Assembly: GCA_025964695.1 (NCBI GenBank)
Contig: JAOPYK010000215.1
Location: forward strand, 1 to 48,732
From: Streptosporangiaceae bacterium
GTDB taxonomy: Bacteria > Actinomycetota > Actinomycetes > Streptosporangiales > Streptosporangiaceae
DNA: 48,732 bases
Direction of reading: 5' to 3'
The first letter of the stretch is position 1, and every line of letters starts with the position of its first letter. Below, piece after piece: positions 41,225-48,660 of the stretch. A model generated the notes under the pieces. The model ran no database searches. It saw only the letters and a program-made list of their open reading frames with translations, and was not told where the DNA came from. The position numbers and the translations under genes are program-made.

Positions 41225-42066
41225 GTGACGGAACCTACCGCGGTCGATGGGTCGACGAAGTATTCCGCTCCTCCGGAGTGTCCGCCGAAGTAAAGGTGTT
41301 CCTGTTGTTCCTCGCCCACTACTACATGAACCCGCTCGGTCGCGTCTCTGAGCCCCGGGACGAGCTTGCCGGGCGCCTCGGGTGCCACCCGCGCAAGATC
41401 AGCGCAAAGTTCGAGTCCGCCATCTCCGCCGGTCTCATGCGGCAGGTTATGCGGGGGCAGAAGGGTCAGACTGCCGTCTACCAGGCCGTGGTTCCTGGCC
41501 TGCCTCAGAGTGCCGACTACCGGCACCCTGAGGTTTCTCAGGGTGCCGGTTTTTATCACCCTAAGGAATCTGGTCAGGGTGCCGGTTTTTGGCACCCTGA
41601 GAGCGCTCAGGGTGCCACCAAACCGCACCCTGAGGACGTCTCAGGGTGCCAGCAACCGGCGCCCCACATATATACGAGTGAAGAGGTAGTCGAACGCGGT
41701 GACGATGGAGTCGTCATTCCGCTCTTCGACGAACAACATCAAAAACTTTCGCGCAAGCGCTCACAGGAGCCTGCGGGAGAGGATTCGCTCTTTGCCGAGT
41801 TCTACGGGGCCTACCCGCGCAAGAAGGGCCGTCCGTCGGCGCTGAAGGCATGGAAGGCGGCCCTCGAGACGGGTAACGACCCGCAGGAGATCATCGCCGC
41901 CGCCGTGAGGTTTCGGGACGACCCAGAGCGCAAGAGCACCCAGATCAGATTCACGCCGTACCCGGCGAAGTGGCTGAACGACGAGCGGTATCTGGACGAG
42001 CCCGAGCAGGAGCAGGCCCGCGACTGGGACGACGTCAGCGAGACGGTCGGTGGGTGGGATGTCTGA
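41221..42066 (+). CDS. Phage lambda O-like replication initiator
   Basis: This is a 281-residue protein starting at GTG 41221. The N-terminus (about 10-95) is a winged-helix domain (VFLLFLAHYYM, LAGRLGCHPRKISAKFESA). The middle (about 99-143) is four short repeats of HPE..SQGAGF type. Residues about 190-270 form a conserved C-terminal module of phage replisome organisers (FAEFYGAYPRKKGR ... FTPYPAKWLNDERYLDEP). This is the N-DNA-binding, linker, C-helicase-contact order of lambda O. The linker DNA consists of four palindromes (41519-41649), as the lambda origin lies inside gene O. The next gene encodes the helicase, overlapping by 8 bp. Confidence 0.82.
   Translation: MSDGTYRGRWVDEVFRSSGVSAEVKVFLLFLAHYYMNPLGRVSEPRDELAGRLGCHPRKISAKFESAISAGLMRQVMRGQKGQTAVYQAVVPGLPQSADYRHPEVSQGAGFYHPKESGQGAGFWHPESAQGATKPHPEDVSGCQQPAPHIYTSEEVVERGDDGVVIPLFDEQHQKLSRKRSQEPAGEDSLFAEFYGAYPRKKGRPSALKAWKAALETGNDPQEIIAAAVRFRDDPERKSTQIRFTPYPAKWLNDERYLDEPEQEQARDWDDVSETVGGWDV
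41519..41649. repeat. Four regularly spaced palindromes inside the initiator gene, probable origin
   Basis: Palindrome 1 is 41519-41550 (14-bp arms, ACCGGCACCCTGAG, loop GTTT). Palindrome 2 is 41557-41581 (6-bp arms CACCCT/AGGGTG). Palindrome 3 is 41590-41617 (12-bp arms, core GGCACCCTGAG). Palindrome 4 is 41625-41649 (10-bp arms GCACCCTGAG). Centres lie at about 41534.5, 41569, 41603.5 and 41637, that is 34.5, 34.5 and 33.5 bp apart. An AT-rich stretch (CACATATATACG) begins 15 bp later, at 41665. Palindromes 1 and 2 are each followed by five T, so RNA hairpins are possible too. Confidence 0.7.
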
Positions 42067-43336
42067 TGAGTTCGAGCGGCTCCAGCCACACGACATCGCC
42101 TACGAGCAGAGCGTTCTCGGCTCGATGCTCATGTCACCGGACGCCGTCGTCGCCGCCATCGAGATGCTTCGCTCCGATGACTTCTACCGTTCTGCGCACG
42201 GACTCATCTACCGGGCTGCGGTCGACCTGTACGGCAAGGGCGAACCCGTTGACCCGCTCACGGTCAAGGCTGAGCTGGAGCACCGCAAGCAGCTCAGCAC
42301 GGTGCAGGGAGCCCCATACCTACACACACTCATGGAGACCGTGCCGACCGCTGCGAATATCCGGCACTACGCCGAGCGGATCCGCAAGCTCGGCATCAAT
42401 AGGCGCCTGATTAGGGCCGGCACATCGATCGTCGAGGACGCCTACCGCGACAGCGACGACGTTGACGCCCTGATTGCCGAGGCCGAGGCCAAGATCCGCC
42501 AAGTCGCCGACTACAACGACTCCCGGATCACCGACTTGTCTACGGCGGGCGAGTTCGTCGACCAGCCCGACGACAGCGCCGACACGATCATCCCGGGCGT
42601 CCTGGAGGTCCAGGAGCGGGTGATCGTCGTGGCATCCGAGGGTGCCGGAAAATCCACGCTGGCCCGACACGTCTGGGCATGTGTGGCCGCCGGGCTGAAC
42701 CCGTTCTCGTTCGTTGACATCCCACCCAAGCGAACCCTGCTCATCGACCTGGAGAACCCGCCCGCCCTGGTCCGCCGCAAGAGCCGAGGCCCCATCGAGC
42801 TCGGCCGTCAGGTACCCGGCTGGGACGACGACCGATGCTGGCGGTGGACGCGCCCCGGTGGACTGGACCTGAAGAGTTCACGGGACCAGCAGCTACTCGA
42901 CCGGGTCATCACCGAGGCGCGCCCAGACCTGATGCTGATGGGCCCGCTGTACAAGAGCTTCGTTGACGGAGGCGAGCGCGCCGAGCAGCTCAACTCGCAG
43001 GTCGCAGCGTTCCTCGACCGGATGCGCGAGAAGCACGGAATCGCCTTGTGGTTGGAAACTCACGCACCACTGGACCAGGCGGGCCAGCGGTCGCTTCGGC
43101 CAATGGGCTCCGGCGTATGGAGCCGCTGGCCGGAGTTCGGGCTGGCGCTGAGGAAGTCCAAGGACGAGAAGGATCCGCCTCACACTCTCCTGGTCGAGCG
43201 GTTTCGCGGCGACCGGGACGAGCGTGCGTGGCCGAACAAGCTGCGTCGCGGTCGGCCGTGGCCCTTCGAGGGTGTCTTCGGAGAAGCTGCGTTCAGAGAC
43301 TCCCGCACGTACAAGACCGAATACGAGCACCTGTAG
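42059..43336 (+). CDS. Phage-type replicative helicase: DnaB N-domain with RepA-like ATPase
   Basis: The start is ATG 42059 (GTG 42050 alternative); about 425 residues. The N-terminal about 110 residues match the DnaB N-domain (LQPHDIAYEQSVLGSMLM, VDPLTVKAELE, ETVPTAANIRHYAERI). The ATPase half (about 175-420) instead resembles RepA/AAA_25 helicases: Walker A ASEGAGKSTLAR, Walker B TLLIDLENPP and LMLMGPLYKSF, and SGVWSRWPE, rather than the DnaB RecA-like domain. Such combinations are met in actinophages. It would be loaded at the origin by the preceding initiator. The gene overlaps the previous by 8 bp. Confidence 0.85.
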   Translation: MSDEFERLQPHDIAYEQSVLGSMLMSPDAVVAAIEMLRSDDFYRSAHGLIYRAAVDLYGKGEPVDPLTVKAELEHRKQLSTVQGAPYLHTLMETVPTAANIRHYAERIRKLGINRRLIRAGTSIVEDAYRDSDDVDALIAEAEAKIRQVADYNDSRITDLSTAGEFVDQPDDSADTIIPGVLEVQERVIVVASEGAGKSTLARHVWACVAAGLNPFSFVDIPPKRTLLIDLENPPALVRRKSRGPIELGRQVPGWDDDRCWRWTRPGGLDLKSSRDQQLLDRVITEARPDLMLMGPLYKSFVDGGERAEQLNSQVAAFLDRMREKHGIALWLETHAPLDQAGQRSLRPMGSGVWSRWPEFGLALRKSKDEKDPPHTLLVERFRGDRDERAWPNKLRRGRPWPFEGVFGEAAFRDSRTYKTEYEHL

Positions 43337-43338
43337 AG

Positions 43339-43443
43339 GTGGCCCCCCGAGAACCTGCCTCACCGGGAGACGTCCGCTGCTCGGCCTGCGGATTTAAGCT
43401 GGACTGCATCGGCCACGAGGCCAACTGCGAGTCAGCCGCATGA
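43339..43443 (+). CDS. Tiny Cys-rich protein, possible zinc finger
   Basis: This is a 34-residue reading frame from GTG 43339, 3 bp after the helicase stop, ending in TGA that overlaps the next ATG (ATGA). It has RCSACGFKLDCIGHEANC, that is CxxC, C, H and C, a plausible zinc-binding knuckle. Size, position and overlap support translation; function unknown. Confidence 0.5.
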   Translation: MAPREPASPGDVRCSACGFKLDCIGHEANCESAA

Positions 43444-43688
43444 CCCGCCTATTGGGTGATCTGCCGACCCGACCGCACCACAGGCCAACGCCTGGTACGA
43501 CGCCTACCAGGCAGCGTGCGATCGTCCCTATGTCGTCCGGCCCCGCCGGACCTAGCCGACGAGCAGCAGTCAAGCACTCGCCTACTGCGCGTTCTATGCC
43601 CGGCTCCGGATCGGTGACGACCACCGGGGCGTCGATGACATCGCTCTGTCAGCCTGTAGGGCGAGCAGTGGGTTGGAGGCGGGGTAGA
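43440..43688 (+). pseudogene. Decayed element gene with shifted frame and internal stop
   Basis: ATG 43440 opens a frame (MTRLLGDL) that soon looks non-coding, whereas another frame reads QANAWYDAYQAACDRPYVV then RPRRT and TAG (43553-43555), and beyond the stop ALAYCAFYARLRIGDDHRGV. The protein-like text lies in one frame interrupted by one TAG and needs one frameshift to join to the ATG. Confidence 0.4.
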
Positions 43689-43960
43689 GGTTGTCGGAGA
43701 AGGCGACGTACAGATCGCCCACACCCTCCCCGGGCACGTACTCGCCTGTTTCGGTGAAGTGGTCGGCGCCGTTGAGCAATGCGGCCGGGCCGTCCAAATC
43801 TGGGCGGGGCCGGAATCGGCACCCTGACAGCGGTGTTCGCCCCGGGTCCTGACAGGGCGTCCTCGTCTCGGGCGTGTTCCCACAGCTGCTGCATCAAGTC
43901 GGCCATGCCCTTCGCCGCCTGCTGCGCGTCATCGTCGGCGAAGAGCTGATCACCGGCCGG
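43640..43960 (-). pseudogene. Frameshifted gene remnant at the element right end
   Basis: Two minus-strand frames carry consecutive protein-like text: DQLFADDDAQQAAKGMADLM, QQLWEHARDEDALSGPGANT (upstream part, toward 43850) and DGPAALLNGADHFTETGEYV, GVGDLYVAFSDNLYPASNPL (downstream part, 43650-43800). They differ by one frame, so a frameshift near 43800-43825 splits one ancestral gene. Its 5' end runs into the sigma-factor gene near 43950. No known family is recognised. Confidence 0.5.
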
Positions 43961-44960
43961 ACAGTGAGCGAGGCAGTCCGAACGACGGCAGCACGTCGTT
44001 GTCGAAGCGGGTCAGGGTGCAGATCCGGTCGCCGGTCAGGGTGAGCACGAGCAGGCCGGCGCCGTGGCGGGTGCCGCCACCGGGGCTGTGGAGGTAGACG
44101 CCGAACGCCAGCTGGCCGTTCGCGCGGGTCGGCACCAGGTCGTAGGCCCGGTGGCGGATCACGCTGGCGTAGAAGCGGGCCACGACGTCCAGGCCGTGGT
44201 ACTCGAGGGGAACCGGCGGCATGGAGATGGAGACGTCGGCGGTGAGCAGGGCGACCAGGGCCTGGACGTCGCCGGACTCGTAGGCGCGGACGAACTTCGC
44301 CACGAGCGCCTGCTCGGCCGGGGACTCCGGGGCCGGCGGAGGCTCGCGGTCGGCTCCGGCCGACGGCTGGCGCTGCAGAGTGGCGCGGGCTCGTTTGAGG
44401 GCGTTGTTGACGGAATCGACGGTCGCGTCGAGCATTTCGGCCACCTCGGAGGCATGGTAGCCGAGGACCTCGCGCAGGATGAGGACGGCGCGTTGGCGGG
44501 CTGGCAGCAGCTGCAGCGCGGTCACGAACGCCAGCGAGATCGCCTCGGTCTGCTCATAGCGGGCCTCCGGGCCCAGCGGCACGTCGAGAGCCCCCTCCAG
44601 GAGGACGTCGGGATACGGCTCGAGCCACACGACTTCGCCGAGCCTGCTCGGTTCGGGCGGTTCGATGTCGGGGATGTCCCACTCCTTGGCCGGGCGCCGG
44701 CGGGTCGAGCGCAGCGCGTTGAGGCAGCGGTTGGTGGCGATCCGGTAGAGCCAGGTGCGCACCGAGGCGCGTCCTTCGAACCCCGGGAGGCCTTGCCAGG
44801 CGGCCAGCAGCGTGTCCTGCAGGGCGTCCTCGGCGTCCTGGAACGAGCCGAGCATCCGGTAGCAGTGCACCTGGAGCTCCCGACGGTAGGGCTCGGTCAG
44901 CTCCCGGAACGCCTCACCGTCCCCGGCCCGCGCCCTGGAGATCAAGTCGGTCGTCACCAC
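43950..44960 (-). CDS. ECF-type sigma factor with SnoaL-like C-terminal domain
   Basis: This 336-residue protein has sigma region 2 (about 1-90; QDAEDALQDTLLAAWQGLPG, SVRTWLYRIATNRCLNAL), region 4 (about 135-195; LPARQRAVLILREVLGYHAS and MLDATVDSVNNALKRAR) and an NTF2/SnoaL-like C-terminal domain (about 215-330; KFVRAYESGDVQALVALLT, ARFYASVI). The tail domain is typical of SigJ/SigG-type factors (ECF41/56-like) that need no separate anti-sigma factor. GTG 44960 is the start. It faces two SDR genes, with a 184-bp divergent intergenic region. Confidence 0.92.
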   Translation of the reverse strand: MVTTDLISRARAGDGEAFRELTEPYRRELQVHCYRMLGSFQDAEDALQDTLLAAWQGLPGFEGRASVRTWLYRIATNRCLNALRSTRRRPAKEWDIPDIEPPEPSRLGEVVWLEPYPDVLLEGALDVPLGPEARYEQTEAISLAFVTALQLLPARQRAVLILREVLGYHASEVAEMLDATVDSVNNALKRARATLQRQPSAGADREPPPAPESPAEQALVAKFVRAYESGDVQALVALLTADVSISMPPVPLEYHGLDVVARFYASVIRHRAYDLVPTRANGQLAFGVYLHSPGGGTRHGAGLLVLTLTGDRICTLTRFDNDVLPSFGLPRSLSGR

Positions 44961-45144
44961 GTGCCACCACTCCGCCCTTGCCCTGTCGGCCTTTCACGTT
45001 CGGCCTTTCAAGTATCGACACCGTCCGGGTCGCGAACTGGTCTGTCGGCGCGTGACCAGTTTTCCGACGCCGTCGTGTCTACATCGTCGATGGCCCGGAC
45101 ACCCCGGGCGTCGATGAGCGGAAAGCACAAGGGAGCTGGACCAT

Positions 45145-45849
45145 ATGACGATCGCAGACAAGACGATTCTGGTGACGGGGGCCAATCGCGGAATCGGGCA
45201 GGCGCTGGTGGAGGAGGCGCTGAGCCGAGGGGCGAAGCGCGTCTACGCCGGCACGCGCCAGCCCTTGACCCACGCTGACTCCCGCGTCACGCCCCTGATC
45301 CTGGACGTGACCGTCGCGGCGCAGATCCAGGCCGCTGTCGCAAGCGTCGGATCTCTCGACATCCTGGTCAACAACGCCGGCGTGGCGGTCTTCGACGACC
45401 TGAGCGACCGCGCGGTGCTCGAACAGCACCTGGCCGTCAACCTCTTCGGTACCTACGGCGTGACCCAGGCGTTCCTGCCGCTGCTGACCAGTTCCCGGGG
45501 CGCCATCGTCAACGTGCTGTCGGTGGCGGCCTGGGCCGCCCTGCCGATGGTTCCGGCCTACTCGATCTCCAAGGCTGCGGCGTTCTCGCTGTCCCAGTCG
45601 CTGCGCGCCCTGCTCGCCGGGCAGGGCGTGAGCGTGCACGCCGTTCTGGCCGGTCCCGTGGACACCGAGATGTCCCGCGACTTGGCCGTGCCGAAGGCCT
45701 CTCCGGAATCGGTGGCGTGTGCCATCTTCGACGGCGTGGACAAGGGCGAAGAGGACATCTTCCCCGACCCCGCGGCGGAGTCCTTGGCCGAGAGCTGGAA
45801 CGGCGGCGCGGCCAAGGCGATGGAGCGGGGGTTCGCGGCGATGGCCTAG
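45145..45849 (+). CDS. Short-chain dehydrogenase, first of pair
   Basis: This 234-residue SDR begins at ATG 45145, with GGGAG upstream. TGANRGIGQA is the cofactor loop; NNAGVA, Ser in VLSVAAW and YSISK are the remaining catalytic marks. It is transcribed divergently from the sigma-factor gene, and sigma factors of this type often control adjacent reductase genes; that link is inferred. Confidence 0.92.
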   Translation: MTIADKTILVTGANRGIGQALVEEALSRGAKRVYAGTRQPLTHADSRVTPLILDVTVAAQIQAAVASVGSLDILVNNAGVAVFDDLSDRAVLEQHLAVNLFGTYGVTQAFLPLLTSSRGAIVNVLSVAAWAALPMVPAYSISKAAAFSLSQSLRALLAGQGVSVHAVLAGPVDTEMSRDLAVPKASPESVACAIFDGVDKGEEDIFPDPAAESLAESWNGGAAKAMERGFAAMA

Positions 45850-45861
45850 GCGGCACGGCCA

Positions 45862-46023
45862 ATGTACAACTCCGGGGTTGCGTCGTACGAGCGCGGTGTC
45901 GACGGGCTGTGGGGCATGTACCAGTGGCTCGACCGCGCGCCGCTGGGCCGCGACGAGACCGGTTTCTGGTGGCGCTGCCACGACGGGTTCGACAGCGGGC
46001 GCGAGGCTTTGTCGGCCCGCTGA
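45862..46023 (+). CDS. Small ORF, possible gene remnant
   Basis: ATG 45862 to TGA 46021-46023 codes 53 residues: MYNSGVASYERGVDGLWGM, YQWLDRAPLGRDETG, FWWRCHDGFDSGREAL. The aromatic-rich text looks like real protein rather than random high-GC code, but there is no ribosome site. It may be the C-terminal scrap of a larger gene lost by deletion between the SDR genes. Confidence 0.35.
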   Translation: MYNSGVASYERGVDGLWGMYQWLDRAPLGRDETGFWWRCHDGFDSGREALSAR

Positions 46024-46119
46024 CGCCGATGACGGGGACTGATTCACGCACGTCGCCGGCGTGCGCAGGACAGGCACGACACGCACAACAGGCGCGACAC
46101 GCGCAGCAAGGAGAACCTC

Positions 46120-46866
46120 ATGGGTGACATGTCGGGCCGGACCACGGTCGTCGTCGGCGCCAGCCGGGGGCTGGGCCGGGGAATCGCCTCGGCGTTCGCC
46201 GAGGCCGGCGCCGCCGTGGTCGCGGTCGCCCGGACCGGGCCGGCGCTCGCCGAACTGGCCGCCGGCAGCGCGAACATCCGGGCCGAGGTCGCCGACGCGG
46301 CCGATGCATCGGTGGCGTGGAGCCTGCTGGACCGGTACGAGCCGGAGGTTCTGGTCCTGGTCGCCGGCGCGACCCCGGTGATGCATCCGCTGCCGCAGCA
46401 GACGTGGGAGACGTTCTCCGTCAACTGGCACGCCGACGTCAAGATCGCGTTCACGTGGCTGCGGGAGGCGCTGGTGAAGCCGCTACGGCCGGGCAGCAGG
46501 GTCGTGGTGGTGAGCAGCGGGGCCGCTCTCAACGGGTCCCCGGCCAGCGGGGGGTATGCCGGGGCCAAGGCCACGCAGCGGTTCCTCGCGGACTACGCCC
46601 AGGACGAGGCGCGCCGCGCGGGGCTGGACATCACGGTCACGGCGGTGATGCCCGCGATGACTCCGTTCGGGGAGGTGGGCAGGCAGGGGATCCGGGCCTA
46701 CGCCGCCCGCAGCGGCCAGAACGAGGAGGCGTTCGTGAAGCAGCTGGGGGAACTGTTGACCCCTGAGATGGCCGGGTCCGCTTTGGTGGACTTGGTGTTG
46801 GCGGATCCGGCGACCGTCGCTGCCGGATATGTGCTCACCGGCGCCGGGCTGCAGAAGCTGCCGTAG
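46120..46866 (+). CDS. Short-chain dehydrogenase, second of pair
   Basis: This is a 248-residue SDR with GGAG upstream of ATG 46120. VGASRGLGRGIASAF is the cofactor loop, and GGYAGAKATQRF supplies Tyr-x-x-x-Lys, preceded by a Ser in VVVSSGAALNG. The usual NNAG is replaced by VLVAGATP. It is in the same direction as the previous SDR, 270 bp after it, with a small ORF between. Confidence 0.9.
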   Translation: MGDMSGRTTVVVGASRGLGRGIASAFAEAGAAVVAVARTGPALAELAAGSANIRAEVADAADASVAWSLLDRYEPEVLVLVAGATPVMHPLPQQTWETFSVNWHADVKIAFTWLREALVKPLRPGSRVVVVSSGAALNGSPASGGYAGAKATQRFLADYAQDEARRAGLDITVTAVMPAMTPFGEVGRQGIRAYAARSGQNEEAFVKQLGELLTPEMAGSALVDLVLADPATVAAGYVLTGAGLQKLP

Positions 46867-46879
46867 CTGGAGCGGCTGC

Positions 46880-47129
46880 GTGTGCTGCCTGCCGGGCGGC
46901 GGGCTTCGCGCAGCGGCTCGACGTCGAACAGGTCGCACCAGGTGAACCACCGTTTCAGGTCCACCGCGTAGGCGCGGCGCGTCGTCTCCTTTTAGGACAT
47001 CAGGAATAGCGCGGCGACCTGTTCGGCGTCGGAGGCTTCCGGGAACGGGCCGCGCCGGTCGACCACCGAGCCCGGCAGGACGACCGAGCCGGACAGGACA
47101 ACGCGGCCGAACCGGCGGCGGACTCGGGA
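46880..47129 (-). pseudogene. Truncated, nonsense-interrupted tyrosine recombinase
   Basis: A minus-strand frame from 47129 reads VVDRRGPFPEASDAEQVAAL then FLMS, TAA (46992-46994) and KETTRRAYAVDLKRWFTWCD, then LFDVEPLREARRPA. This is the start of the core-binding domain of a Xer-type recombinase, with a stop codon in the position usually held by Tyr (TAC to TAA). The catalytic domain is absent, because the sequence passes into the SDR gene. Confidence 0.6.
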
Positions 47130-47380
47130 CTATTCGACCAGCCAGACGACCACGGGGAACTCACGAACCCATCGACTGTTGCTTAGCCGACACAGAGTGG
47201 CTCTCGGTCAACGACCTGGCTTTAAAGGATCTTGGAGGTGTTCAAGGCAGCGGAGTTGGATCCTGCGGGTGACCGTGACGACGCTGGGTTCGCCCTGTTT
47301 ACGGGCCGAGCGGAAGGCCCGCAACGGGCTCCTGGTGTGAGTACGCGCGGGTGAGTCAATCTCGCGTCCCGACCTGCTTC

Positions 47381-47414
47381 ATGGGTCTTGGAAACGAACG
47401 TTCACAAGACCCAT
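47381..47414. repeat. Perfect inverted repeat upstream of the recombinase gene
   Basis: ATGGGTCTTG (47381-47390) and CAAGACCCAT (47405-47414) are exact complements, with a 14-bp centre holding the palindrome GAACGTTC. It lies 100 bp upstream of the serine recombinase gene. It could be a res-type crossover site, an operator or a terminator. Confidence 0.5.
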
Positions 47415-47442
47415 CTACCTACCAGGAGGACACCCAGCTAAC

Positions 47443-47463
47443 ATGAGTCTCGAAAGGCTGTAG
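47443..47463 (+). CDS. Possible six-residue leader peptide
   Basis: ATG AGT CTC GAA AGG CTG TAG codes MSLERL. A strong AGGAGGA lies about 12 bp upstream. The stop codon begins the palindrome GCGCAA-6-TTGCGC (47463-47480), and the recombinase start follows at 47515. The arrangement looks like a translated leader or attenuator, but conservation would be needed to support it. Confidence 0.3.
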   Translation: MSLERL

Positions 47464-47514
47464 CGCAAACAACGTTGCGCGAACATCACCGAAGCGGTTA
47501 GGAGACCCATCGCG

Positions 47515-48453
47515 ATGGCCCTCTACGGCTACTACCGGATCTCCACCGCCGACCAGAACCCCGATCATCAGATCGACGCCCTCACCCGAGCCGGGGTGGA
47601 GGCCGGGAACATCTTCGGCGACACCGCCAGCGGCGCCAAGGCCTCCCGGCCCGCGCTCGACCGCATCCTGTCGCTGCTGGAGCCCGGCGACACCTTGAAG
47701 ATCACCCGGCTGGACCGGCTATCGCGCTCAGTGCAGCACCTCATCAACCTCGGCGCCGACCTTCGGGCACAGCACATCGAGCTGCACGTCGTCGAGCAGG
47801 GCATCGACACCTCCACCATGGAAGGCCGCGCCATGTTCGGCATGCTGTCGGTGCTGGCCGAACTGCAACGCGAACTCATCGTCGCCAACACCAACGACGG
47901 CCTGGCCGCCGCCCGCGCCCGCGGCCGCGTCGGCGGCCGACGCCCCAAACTCACCCAACGCCAACTCGACCAGGCCCAGAAGATGTACGACGAGCACGCC
48001 CACACCGTCGAAGAGATCGCCGACGCCTTCCACGTCTCCCGCCCCACCCTCTACCGCCACCTCACCGCCCACCATGAGGGCCGCGACTGCGCCCTGGTCG
48101 TCTACCGGGGCAAGACAGGGAAGACCGACGCCAGCAACCGGCGGCTCGGCGAAACCGGCGCCGACGAGAGCGTCCAGCTCGACACCGACCGCAAGTGGTG
48201 GCCCATCGCCCCCGGCCGCCGCCCCCACCTCAAGGCCATCGTCTACGTCGCCGCCGGCGCCGTGGTCCGGGTCCGCGCCGTCCAAGGCGACCTCACCAAG
48301 TGGCGCGAGGACGACCGCGGCTACTGCGACGTGCCCGTCACCGGCCCCCTCACCGACCTGCAGATCGCCCAGCAACTCCCCACCCTGCACCTTCGCCCCG
48401 GCGACCCCCGACCCCACACCCGCGGCAAACTCCGCGAATTCCTCCTCCTGTAA
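47515..48453 (+). CDS. Serine recombinase with additional C-terminal domain
   Basis: This 312-residue protein has a small-resolvase N-half (about 1-125). The catalytic Ser is in YYRISTADQNPD, Arg in GAKASRP and LKITRLDRLSRS, and the long helix in MFGMLSVLAELQRELI. A helix-turn-helix follows (about 150-185; VEEIADAFHVSRPTLYRHL). The last about 120 residues are extra: WWPIAPGRRPHL, AIVYVAAGAVVRVRAVQGD, LTKWREDDRG. This tail is basic and beta-rich and reminds me of PUA-like WW...R domains of nucleic-acid-binding proteins; I cannot name it. Typical Tn3-type resolvases are about 185-200 residues. Confidence 0.88.
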   Translation: MALYGYYRISTADQNPDHQIDALTRAGVEAGNIFGDTASGAKASRPALDRILSLLEPGDTLKITRLDRLSRSVQHLINLGADLRAQHIELHVVEQGIDTSTMEGRAMFGMLSVLAELQRELIVANTNDGLAAARARGRVGGRRPKLTQRQLDQAQKMYDEHAHTVEEIADAFHVSRPTLYRHLTAHHEGRDCALVVYRGKTGKTDASNRRLGETGADESVQLDTDRKWWPIAPGRRPHLKAIVYVAAGAVVRVRAVQGDLTKWREDDRGYCDVPVTGPLTDLQIAQQLPTLHLRPGDPRPHTRGKLREFLLL

Positions 48454-48660
48454 CCCTGCGACACGCCACACCGCAGCAAACCGGACAGACGTAGCGCCCG
48501 CTCGGGGTGCCATGCTCTCGATGACCTTGTCGGACCGTACGCCCCGTCAGATCGAGGTACCGCTGCGTCCATGCGGTCAGGCTGTCGTCGGCCTCACCAA
48601 GGTCACAAGATCACGATCTATGGTCGGCGCACTGGTGCGTCGGCCGCCTGTGGAGGACCT

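Larger units (their letters stand above)
38097..43970. mobile_element. Compact integrative element at the 3' side of tRNA-Leu
   Basis: The order is integrase and a co-transcribed HTH protein (minus strand), a control region with repeats, two small HTH genes, a Zn-type protein, a lambda O-like initiator and a DnaB-N/AAA helicase (plus strand), then decayed ORFs. This is a phage-like lysogeny/replication module without structural, lysis or transfer genes. The left end is taken at the tRNA 3' end. The right end is a guess from where decayed element genes meet the host sigma-factor gene near 43950; I found no convincing copy of the tRNA end there. Size about 5.9 kb. Confidence 0.7.

Noticed and set aside
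41519-41649. Could the repeated palindromes be a CRISPR array?
   Set aside because: The units are in frame inside a coding sequence, intervals are about 34 bp between centres with short unequal gaps, there are no unique spacers of constant length and no cas genes.
48603-48613. CACAAGATCA also found just after tRNA-Leu (38094-38103), possible attR
   Set aside because: Only 10 bp match and none of the tRNA sequence itself is repeated; a chance match is likely in 10 kb.
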